DNA of 64,000 nucleotides from the NCBI GenBank assembly GCA_022559845.1, contig JAHNEJ010002013.1, positions 682,001 through 746,000 of the forward strand, in the 5' to 3' direction. Source of the DNA: Amorphophallus konjac. Its lineage: Eukaryota; Streptophyta; Magnoliopsida; Alismatales; Araceae. The position numbers and the translations under genes were made by a program. Shown here one piece after another: positions 22,210 through 31,626 of the stretch (positions within the stretch are counted from its first letter, which is position 1; each line of letters opens with the position of its first letter). The notes under the pieces were generated by a model. That model saw only the letters and a program-made list of their open reading frames with translations, was not told where the DNA came from and made no database searches.

Positions 22210-24997
22210 TCAACTCTCCCCTCGACCCTCCTGGTCTCCCCCTCTACGTGAGCTCTCAGCCTCCTCCTGTCCTCCCCGGGAAGACCTAGGAGGAGCCATC
22301 TGTGCCAGGGAAGCCGAAACCCTGTCACCATGTGCTCCCCTCTCTACATCCTCTCTCCTCTGGTGCTCAGAAGAAGTAACTAAGTAATCTGTGCTCGAGT
22401 AGGCACGGGAGTATCCCTCACGCTGGGCCCGCTCACGTCCCCGTCGGTAGCGATCCTCCGCATCCTTTGCCCGCTGCTCGGTGATCCCTAATCAAGTACG
22501 TAGCTCCACCATCTCAAGCTCCCGCTCCACTATCTCTTGCTCCCATCTCTCCCTCTCTTTCTCCCATCTCTCCCTCTCTCTGTCCCGATCCTCTCTCTCT
22601 CTCTGCCGCTCACTCCTCTCCACCCCGAGGAGAAGGCACAGCTCTGCTACATCTCGAGGGAGCTCCTCTGCATCGCGCCGCCTCAGCTCTGCTTCTGCCA
22701 CACGCAGCTCCTGTTCCTGCATCCAAAATCTTGATTAATAATTGATAATTGATAAAACTCCAAGACTAAGATTAAAAGAACAGATTGCTTACTCTCTCCT
22801 GAAGGGAGGCCTCGGCTGCCTCTGCCCGAGCCACTGCACTGGCGAGCTGGCTCTCTAGCTCGGTGTGGTCACAGACGGGCTGTGAAGAGGATGAAGCGCC
22901 ATGCGAGGATCGGACTGCCTCCAGCTCCTCACGCTGAAAAGGAAAAGCTTTACCATTTAATTGAATTTCGAATCCAATCATTCTAAGTTTCAAGTGCTTA
23001 CCAGCTCATCGACGGTTTGCTGGAGCTCCTCGCGCTGTCGGACTGTGGAATCAAGGAGTCCCTGTATCATGGCCAGTCTCCCCTCTATGTCGAACTGCAA
23101 TAACACATGTTAAAACACATATCAATAACCAGGTTTTATAATGGAAGTGCAAATAATTAAAAGCATACCTGTCCGCGAGCGCTCTGATAGACTCGGCTGC
23201 CATATGCCTGTGAGTATGCCTGAAGGTAGGCATCATCTGAATCCGCTCCCGCAGGGACTGCTCGGCCACGCTTCTTCCAATCTGCCAACTGCTCTCGGGC
23301 ACGCTGCCGCCAGTCGTCTGTACCCTGCAGGCCTCGGAAGCGTCGTCCAGGTCGTGGGTCCGTCGCCTGGGTCGGGAACTCCACTACCGCCTGGTGGAGC
23401 CCTAGTGTCCTCATGATCAGTCTATGATATAGGGGCTCGACCAGGTTGAGGGCATGTAACTAGATCTCTCTCCCAAAGTATGGGATGGCCGCCTCCACCC
23501 AAGGCATCACCCCGATGTCCCTCTGATAGGGAGTCCAGACCACCTGCATAATTCAATTTATCATTGCCCTCGATTCCACTCATAATTCAATTCAATTCAA
23601 TTTCAATTCAATCTTACCTCTATGTGGGGCATCATGTCTAGCGTCTCCTGGATGTGGGTGACCTGGTCCTTCAGGGACCGGCCGTCTCTTGTAGGGATCC
23701 ATCGTCTGGCCAAGGGCAGTAAATCTCCCCGATCCTCCCAGGCGCGCCTGAGGGTAGGAAGATATAGATAACTCCAAACCTGAAATGAAACTCATGTGAT
23801 CAATATAAGAGGAAAATGCATAACTTAATCATTGGAGTTTAAGGCTTAGAGAGAAAACATGAAGTAGAGGGTAGAACCCACCGAGTGAAGACTGGAGTGA
23901 GGAGATGCCGAAGCTGTCAAACAAGTGGGCAAGGACTGCCGCACCCCAAGCATACCGTCCGACTCGGCCCAGATCCTCCAGTAAGGGTAGAAAATGGCAG
24001 CTCACTGCGTCGCCCTGGGTCGCTAAAAGCAGCTTGCCGATCATCAGAATGAGGAACCTCCTCAACTCCATGTCTGCCTGTGGGCCTGCCTCGGTCGTAA
24101 AACTCTCCCTGGCCCCTGCCTCCAGCCTCTTCTCATGAGCTGTCAAGGTCTCTCCCACCACCCTCTGTGTGTGGAACAAGCCCAGACTCTCCTGCAGGAT
24201 GATCCTCGACACTAGTGAGGTCCGGCCTGTACCCTCCAGCTCCAAGCCCAGCAGCCCGCGCGCCATCTCCCGGTAGTCGGGGTAAGTGTAGCCCGTCACT
24301 GTCGATCCGTGCACCCGCAGCCCGGTGATGCGCGTGACGTCCTCCAAGGTCAGGATCATATGACCCCAGGGGAAGAGAAAGGCCTTGCATCCCGTGTCCC
24401 ATCTGGCTTTTAGGGCCCTTATCAGCCCCACGTCAACTCTCAGCACTTCCATCTCCAGAAATTCCCCGAAGCCCATATGGCGGAGGCGGGCCCTTTGAAA
24501 CTCCGGTAGTGCGTGGTACGCGGCCCGGACCAGTGTCCAAGAAATCCGGGCACGGACTGCACCCTCCACACCCTACACACAACATAAAAGAAGAAATAAT
24601 CAATTTGGTATTCATCAAACAAAAGACAAATCAGAAAATGAAAAAAAACTTGTTTGCTGTTAGATGTCGCGATATATCGTCATAGCGCGTTCTTCAAGAA
24701 CGCGCTATGAAGACATAGCGCGTTCCCCTTCTGTAGGTAGGGGGTGACCCCCGTTTCCCGCAATTTGTTCTATGGGCGTTCTGCCTTACATTTTAATCTG
24801 GAGGGGCTTTCCCCTTTCCATTTTCATCACATAAGGAAGAAAAAAAAATAAGAAAAATCAAATCAAAATCAAGTTTAGGGTGATTTTCTTACCACCCGGC
24901 GTTTTCGGGCCGCCGCGCCTCCGACGGGCTCCGCCGCCACTTCCTCGGCCGCCGGGGCGCCCTCAACTTCTTCGGCCTCGTCCGGGTGAATGTCCAT
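22210..24997 (-). pseudogene. Captured Plant Mobile Domain (PMD) gene, seven exons, antisense to element 3
   Basis: Predicted exons on the minus strand are 24997-24893, 24572-23859, 23779-23618, 23543-23169, 23094-23002, 22933-22793 and 22716-22210. Introns start GT and end AG, all are phase 0, and every exon is a multiple of three (about 698 residues in total). Exon 1 is acidic, then KRR. Exons 2-4 form the PMD: WDTGCKAFLFPWG, MILTLEDVTRITGLRVHG, LRRFLILMIGKLL, GRYAWGAAVLAHLF, GGFYPLLH joined to VWSYLYLP, then VWTPYQRDIGVMPW. Exons 5-7 form an Arg/Glu-rich coiled coil. In-frame stops are TAG at 23460-23462 and a TGA near 22490. The MAIN/MAIL PMD family acts in gene and transposon silencing in Arabidopsis, and PMD genes are known to be carried by transposons. 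This copy's function is unknown. Confidence 0.82.
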
Positions 24998-26486
24998 TTC
25001 ATCCCTTCAAGTCGGGCCGAGACCGTCACCTCCGAGTCGGCGTGTTCTTCCGCGGGAGAGGGCGCCCGTTCTTCTTCCATGTGCGATCTTTGCCGGCCGT
25101 GGGTGACACGCCGTTTGGAGCGTCGGGGGGCGCCTCCCTCCATCGGATTGATGCGAATGGGGGGTTGGGCTGTGAGAGGACGAGAGGGCGAGAGGGGGGG
25201 GGTAGAGAGAGGGAAAGAGTGTTTGAAATAATAGAAGGGGGGCCGATTTTTGAAACCCTGCGGCTAGATGACGCGCTACCTGTTCATAGCGCGACATTGT
25301 CGCGCTATGTACATATAGCGCGATAATCAAAGTAAAAGAAAAAATAATAAAAATAGAAAGGAGGGGAGAGAAGAGGATATGACATGAGAACATATGATGA
25401 GAATGAGGGAGAACTTGTGTTCTTTTGCTTATATATGCTGGAATTTGCTTGAATATGCTTGAATTTGCTTAACATTGAGGTTGCATTTGCTTGAACTTGC
25501 TTAACATTTGAGACTGCAAGAAAGAAAAGGCCGAAATAAAGTGGCATGCCATCAGGTAAGTATTTCTTTGTCCTTTCTTTTATTGCATTACTATATGCTA
25601 TTTATATTATTATATTATCTCAAGGACCGACTGGTTCTCTGTATGTTTCGGGATTTGAGTTCCCCTCTACCAAAAACAGTGATGATCTAGAAACATGCAG
25701 TTAATCGTCGGATAGGCCGTTAGGTCAAAACAAATTTGGGGACGATGGACTTCATCTCGCACGCCGTGGTTGCGGATAATTCTTGACCCGAATCTGTTTG
25801 ATTTAGCAATATTATCCTTGAGTATCTTATATTTTATCTTTTCTGGGCATTTGTTTTGATGATTTCTTTTATTTTTTAGCCCTGCATGCATCATGCCATT
25901 TTTGCATTCATAAATGCCCAATTCTTCTTCCTAATTAAAGGATCGATTTTGCTTGTGTTCTTGAACTAAGAATTCAATTCCATTCCGAATTTGAAGGATT
26001 GCTCCCAGTTAAGCACTGGATCTCGCTGGTCAATGTGACCCTTGCCTAGAATTTGCTTATCACCTTTTTAATCCAATCCCCTTCATTTGATCCACTCCTT
26101 AGCTGTGAACCGCACGATGGCGTCGATGGATCCGCCGGGCTCGCGTCTATTCCACTAACTGAGTGAAATTAGTAGTTGCTACGCGCTGCGGATGCCTCTT
26201 TTGTACAAGAGGTTGATCAGTTCCATTTTTCTTGTTCCGTGCCTATCATTCTAGGCAGGAGTCACTGATGCTAGCTTGATCTTGTGGTTAGCTCGGAGTT
26301 TTCTGAATTATTCCTATCATTTGTCGGTTGTGATGGGTGTCTTTTTCTCCTTGATATCCACTTATCAGTCCGCTCCACTCCTTTTTACTTCATCTCCCCG
26401 TCACTACCACTCTGTGTCATCTCCGTGTCGTCTCCGTTTCACCTCCGTTTCGCTCCCCTGCAAAGCGGATATCAAGGAGGGGCATC
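24998..26486 (+). other. 3' untranslated region of element 3 and 5' flank of the PMD gene
   Basis: The first part is upstream of the PMD start and may hold its promoter. Directly upstream, at 25265-25325, is a compact cluster of CGCGCTA/TAGCGCG motifs like those in LTR A. The second part (25580-26486) resembles 28080-28928 (shared TTTGAGTTCCCCT, GGATAGGCCGTT and a terminal purine tract), showing it is the conserved 3' end of this element family. A short GCTTGAAT-type repeat lies at 25429-25510. No coding sequence is recognised. Confidence 0.65.
26474..26486 (+). other. Polypurine tract before second LTR A
   Basis: AAGGAGGGGCATC directly precedes the LTR start TGTAGACACCC. The equivalent tract before LTR B is AAGGCGGGGCAGC at 28916-28928. 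Confidence 0.75.
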
Positions 26487-27893
26487 TGTAGACACCCAAT
26501 TTTGGCCGATAAATTGAGCATTTTCTTTGTTCTCCTAGTTGATGCCCCAATTGATCCTTAGTTGGTTGATTTTCTGGGTTTTTCTCTGTTCTTGGCCCAA
26601 CATTCCAATTCCTTACCTTGGATCTGATCTCAAGTTTGGCATTCCCGCGCTATCCGCTCTTATCGCTTTCTTGTTCATAGCGCGTTATGGATCTAATTGA
26701 AGTTATCCTTTGAGCAGTTGTTATTTCTTGACACTTGATCACTATAGTATCCCCTTTGGATGTTTTTCTCATTCAATATTTGATTAAATGGCTGCCCAAA
26801 GGATAGTTTTCCTTTTTTAAATCATTTAACGGGCTTTTAGTTATCGCGCTATATCGTCATAGCGCGTTCTTCATGAACGCGCTATGGTTGTAGCGCGATA
26901 TCAGACAGAGTCCCTCTCCAGGCCGGGCTCCCTTCTTTCGATTCAGAGGCCTTATTGGGTAAGTTGCTGACTGTGTTTCTTATCCAGGAAGGTTTCTAAA
27001 CCTATCAGGAGTCTTTCCCCCTCATTAATCGGCAAGATTACCTCGATTTAAGCCGCCAAATCTTTGAATTGAATCAAACTCCGACCTAGGGTTTCTTCTT
27101 CATCTTCTTCCTATAAATTCACCCCTTTGGCCGTCGTTTGAGGGGGATGCAACTCGAGTTATTGACGAGGAGGAGGAAGTACTTCGTGCACAAACAACAA
27201 ATCCTCGCTCCTCGCACATTCAAGGGAGTATTTAGGGCTTTTTCTTGTGTTCTTCCTCGTTCATCTTTCTTTTCCCCAACATTCGGATTTTAATCTTTGC
27301 ATAGCATTGCATCCTGGTTTCAAAACACTCCTTTTACAAAATATATGCATTCACACACACCACACCTATCTTTTGCCCATCCATAGGGGTTTAAAAACCA
27401 CCAAACCCCCAGGTAATCGAGCCCCCCCTTTTACATGCTTTTGATTAAGAATAGGGGCAGATTCTACTCAAATCTCGATCTAATGGGCCTTCTGTTTATT
27501 GTTTATGATTGTTTGCAGGCACTAGAAGATTGATACGTGGAGCCCTTGCACCTTGGCCGGCCTTGGAGCAAGGAAGGAACATATCCAAACAAACCCCGTT
27601 ACCTGTCTGATATCGCGCTATAAGAAGATAGCGCGACCTGAAGAACACGCTAGGAATATATAGCGCGTTAATCTCCAGGCCCACAGCTGGTCCTCATGAA
27701 TTTCTGAGGTATGTAGCATGCCCCTATCCTAATTTCTTATGGTTTGGCATGTTTCTGGCCTCAGTGGCGATCACGGATCTTAATTATTGCATGTGATTTC
27801 CTCCTATTTGTGTCATTAATTGAGTGTTATATATTGTCCAAATATCACCATCTTTTATCAAATTTGGGGGTTATCATAATTTTGAAATCTACA
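26487..27893 (+). repeat. Element 3 second LTR (type A)
   Basis: This 1407-bp copy of the left LTR has the same TATA box (27112-27118) and motif pairs. It is followed by AATTATTTCG rather than a copy of the target duplication CCAAC, so it is not the right end of the insertion. The four bases AATT after the LTR also follow the left LTR just inside the element. Confidence 0.9.
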
Positions 27894-28928
27894 AATTATT
27901 TCGTTGAATTGTTTTTTTTTAATTGAGCACTTATGATCATATCATGATTTAAATGGAAAATTATGTTTGATTATCTTGAATTTCGAAAACTGACGAATTT
28001 TCAAAGTGCAGAAGTTTGCAGGATTAGAGGCGCCTGGATTGCTCATGGAAATCACATCGCACTTGTCATCTTGTATTTGTTCGGTGTAAGCATTATTACT
28101 ATATGATATCTACATTATTATAGCATATCAAGGACCTTGTGGTTCTGATGAATCTGGAATTTGAGTTCCCCTTCATCAAAAATGATGATGATTCCAGGAG
28201 AATCTTGATCACACGGATAGGCCGTTGAGTCGTTCAAGGTTTGGGACGATGGTTCCACTTTCTGAGTTGATGCGCGGACAAACGGGCTTCGGCTTAGTGT
28301 TAGCTCAGAAACTTGGATTCTTGACCAAATCTAGATGGCTTAGCAATATTATCCTTGATTATTTTCTATTTTTAGTTTGTTTTATCTTTTCTTTTAGCCC
28401 AGCATGCATCATGTAGGACTTTGAGTTTCATGCTGAAAATCTTCATATTATGGCAATAATGAAGGTCATTTGTTCTTGATTGAGTTGACATGAGATATTC
28501 CACTCCAAATCAAGTACTTTGTTCTATCTGAAGCCGCTCAGGCTGATTCCTTGAAAGTGTCCCTTTGTTGGATCTCCATCTCAATTCTCTTTATTTTATT
28601 ACAAATTTACCTTGGTTGTAGCACGTCCACGTTGGCTGGTAACCGCTCTCCAATGGTCTTTCCCTATCGTGCCCGCGCGCACACCTTTTGCCTTACATTT
28701 TACTTGTTTAGTTTAATCTCCTTTATCCAGCAAATCGATGCCTTCTTGGAATCACTCGGAGTTGTTTCATTTTGAATCTTGGAAAGATTTCCATTACTTA
28801 GTGTCTGAGGCGTGTCACATCACACCTTGGCATCTACTTATCAGTTCGCTCTACTTCATTCCATTTGTTGCACTTTCACTCCATTTTCGTCTCACTCCCT
28901 TCCAAAGCAGACGCCAAGGCGGGGCAGC
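27894..28928 (+). other. 3' internal tail of a second, related element
   Basis: This segment resembles 25580-26486 with many differences. It shares CTACATTATTATA-like sequence, GGATAGGCCGTTGAG and CACTTATCAGTxCGCTC, and ends in a polypurine tract before LTR B. No coding sequence is recognised. It is the 3' tail of a diverged member of the family, fused behind the second LTR A. Confidence 0.75.
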
Positions 28929-30294
28929 TGTAGACACGCCAAAAATGACGCTATGTTGATCAAATCTCATGTCACTATGATGACGCCCCAAAGTGAACTT
29001 CAATATATTCATAATATGAAGTTTTTCTATTTTCTTGTGTGTGGTTTTGATTTATTTTTGCATTTTTGTGATTCACGACCTGAAGAGGGGCGTTATTTAA
29101 ATAGCGACCGTATCGAGGGCGTTTTCTCAAGAAAGACGACTAAATGTAAGGGCGTCAATTCCTGGTATTATCCGGTTTTAAAGTAAATGCAAAATCAATT
29201 TAATTATTGGTTAACGTCCTTCCTCAGGGCGTGTTTTAAATTAACGCCTCTATCATAGGCGTGTTATCATAATTTTCAAATAAAGAAGGTTTTATTGCCA
29301 AAATTAAATCCAAGAAGTGACGCCCTTGGTAGAGGTCGTGTTTTGAGTAACGTCTTGATGAAGGTCGTCAATTCTTGATTTGACGCCCTTCGCAAGGTCA
29401 TGTTTCACCTTTCGTGTCCTGCTTGAACTCCTCTTTCCTGTATAGAGTCCTGCCTCCAATGGTCTCCCTGCTCGAATTGGAGGTAGAGTCCTGCCTTCTT
29501 TGAACATTGCCTATCCTTATCTTACCAAATTCGAGCTTATCTCCCACTGAAATCCTATAAAAACATGATCTGGGCGATCGAAGCAGAGGTTGATGTTTTC
29601 AGAGGTCGAAGAGATTAGAACGTTCAAGAGGTTGAGAGGATTGGCGGCTTCCTCTGCTTACTGTCGTGGGCTCGATTGAAGGACTTTGGCTTCCTCTGCA
29701 CCTTCTTCATCCGATCAACCGCGTCTTATTGGTTCCCTTTACTGTCGACAGGGACAGCAGGGCTTTCTTTTGTTTGTGTTGATTTGTCTTCATCCACTAT
29801 TTTCTTCTTCTGCGTCTGCATCAATTCCATCGTCAGTATTTTTTTCTTTTCACTTTGCACTAGTTTTATCACATATCTCCCCTCTCCCTAATTCCTCTTT
29901 AGGGGTTTTAAAACCAAAACAACAAGGTGCGCATGTTGATTTCCTTTCATCATCACATGTTTTATTTGGATTGATACTACTTGCGTTGGCTGAATCCCTC
30001 TTTGCTTTGTTGTTTCATTGTCTTTTTTGCAAGGTAATCAAAAGGAGAACCCTTCTCATCGGTCGGTCGATTGAAGAAGGAGGAAGGAACTTCACATCAT
30101 CCCGCATTTCAATCTTCACCAGGTATTCGCGATCTCTCTTTTTTTTGAGGTAACCCCTCTGGCGATCACATCTCCATATTTGCACCACGTGCAAGCTTTT
30201 CTTCCCCTTATTTATGCATTAATCATCATATTCTCCATGTTTTATCACATCATTATTCTCTTGTGATTTTGTGTGGGATTTATGCCCATCCACA
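28929..30294 (+). repeat. Element 3 terminal LTR (type B)
   Basis: This 1366-bp LTR starts TGTAGACACGCC and ends CATCCACA. It is distinct from LTR A except for the terminal TGTAGACAC and short stretches. It has a TATA-like CTATAAAAAC at 29555-29564. GGCGT/ACGCC motifs are repeated throughout 28936-29400. It is followed by CCAAC, the second copy of the target duplication. Confidence 0.82.
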
Positions 30295-30612
30295 CCAACG
30301 GCTATACAGACTTAGAATGTGAAGACTGATATACAGACTTCATTAATCAAAGCATGAATGAGACGCTGTACAGACTTAGCCTAAGACATGCATGAACTGA
30401 CGCTGTATAGACTCAATCTAGACAAGTTTGCTAAAGGAGTCGACCCATCAGAGGATGCGTCGACCCATGACAGTGAGAAATGCAAACAGCAGTGTATGAA
30501 ATGCAAAGAACACATAGTCAATCTGATATAGCAATTTCATCAAAGCAAGAGCAGTTGTCAATCAATCAAAACAATGGTGTTGCCAATGAAATAAAACAAG
30601 TGTCAACATCAA
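30295..30612 (-). repeat. Element 2 right (5') LTR, remainder
   Basis: This is colinear with 5290-5605 of the left LTR and completes the TGTAYAGACTT array. It stops at GTGTCAACATCA, about 22 bases short of the full LTR end, and joins element 1 sequence. A small deletion has removed the LTR end and the target duplication. Confidence 0.85.
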
Positions 30613-31608
30613 GCCATCAGGGGTCGACCCCAAGGGTCGACCCATGCAGGCAGACTGCGGGTAATTGTTTCTGTCCTATCGGAAACACTAAGGGTCGACC
30701 CCAGGGGTCGACCCATGCAGTTTGGGTTATAAAAATCCATCAAACCTCCATGAATTCAAGGGAAAATAAATGATTAAATATTATCATAATCCCATGATGA
30801 TCAACCATGAATATTATCCCTGAAACACATGATAAAACAAGAGGTTAGATCGAAATCAAAATATCTAGATCAAGCATTAATATATGGAGCTAGTTTTGTG
30901 ACCAAGACCCAAATGACATGAAATATGATTATGAAAGCATTAGCATGAGGCACATAAATACTTTGAACACATTTTCATCTCAAGAACCGCATATGAGTTC
31001 CAACTTCAGTCCAGAGCAACATTTATCCAATCATCTAAGAACATGTAGATCTTGCACTAATCAAAGACATAACTTTGTCATTCTTTAATCAATCTAATTG
31101 AAAAGAACAAACACCACACTTGCAGATGTTTCAAAGGCTTTCAATTCAATTACTACAAAATCTCATATCTCATAAATGGTTTCAGTTAAGCACACATGAG
31201 TTGCATGTTCAGTCCAAAAGTTCAGAATCAAAGCACACTTACCATTGAGGCATGATTTTGTATGAGTGAAAGGAAGATGATGATCCTTTTAACAAACACA
31301 AACAATGAAATGGAAATGATTTTACACAATGCCATGCAACCAACTCAATATCAATGAATACTCAATGAGTCCACACTAGTATGGACAAAAAGAACAAGAG
31401 CATTAGTCTCAACATTCCCACACTAAAACATGCATGAAAGCGCATGCGTTCTCTCCCTGTAGCAGTACTTGCAAAGTAAGATATCAACATGTGAGTTCGT
31501 TTATCATGAAGACGTTCTCCACTAATCAAGCACACAATATTTCACACAATATATTGTGATCATCAAAACCATTATCAAAGACAAAGAGAGAGAGACACGA
31601 ACCCAACA
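30613..31608 (-). repeat. Element 1 left (3') LTR, remainder
   Basis: This resumes the LTR cut at 3043. It begins with AAGCCATCAGGGGTCGACC, as in the right LTR at 37742-37760. It contains two pairs of GGGTCGACCC palindromes (30620-30715) and ends GAGACACGAACCCAACA. The 31170-31608 part matches 59808-60237. Confidence 0.88.
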
Positions 31609-31626
31609 ATCTCCCCCTTTTTGATG
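31609..31626 (-). other. Polypurine tract of element 1
   Basis: On the minus strand, AAAAAGGGGGAGAT directly precedes the LTR start TGTTGGGTTCGTG, the same sequence and position as in element 2. Confidence 0.8.

Larger units (their letters stand above)
15109..30294 (+). mobile_element. Element 3: composite non-autonomous Tat/Ogre-like gypsy unit with three LTRs
   Basis: The unit has LTR A (15109-16520), an internal region (16521-26486), a second LTR A (26487-27893), a further internal 3' tail (27894-28928) and a different LTR B (28929-30294). It starts TGTAGACACCC, ends CATCCACA and is flanked by a perfect 5-bp duplication CCAAC, so the whole behaves as one insertion. TGTAGACACC starts and long LTRs fit Tat/Ogre elements. 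No protease, RT, RNase H or integrase is present. Contents are a long proline-rich sense ORF, tandem repeats and an antisense PMD gene. Confidence 0.85.
3044..30612 (-). mobile_element. Element 2: Sirevirus (SIRE/Maximus-type) Ty1/copia retrotransposon
   Basis: This is a nearly complete copia element on the minus strand. In minus-strand order it has the 5' LTR (30612 to 12858, interrupted by element 3), an initiator-tRNA primer-binding site, a large gag with zinc knuckle and coiled coil, protease, integrase, RT, RNase H, a 2-kb non-coding tail, a polypurine tract and the 3' LTR (5627 to 3044). The long LTRs (about 2.6 kb), the long coiled-coil gag and the repeated GGGGGAG purine motifs in the tail fit the Sirevirus group. 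By eye the LTRs are about 98 percent identical. Pol is disabled by a few nonsense changes and one frameshift. No env-like ORF is intact. Confidence 0.92.

Noticed and set aside
23859..23884. PMD exon 2 ending at the GT at 23880-23881
   Set aside because: That border gives phase 1 and loses VWSYLYLP. The GT at 23857-23858 keeps phase 0 and joins two conserved blocks.
25007..25393. 128-codon minus ORF as PMD first exon
   Set aside because: Its frame does not join exon 2 at phase 0. The ATG at 24997 in another frame does so exactly.
26487..27893. Second LTR A as the right end of element 3
   Set aside because: The bases after it do not repeat CCAAC and the element 2 LTR does not resume there. 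Both happen after LTR B.
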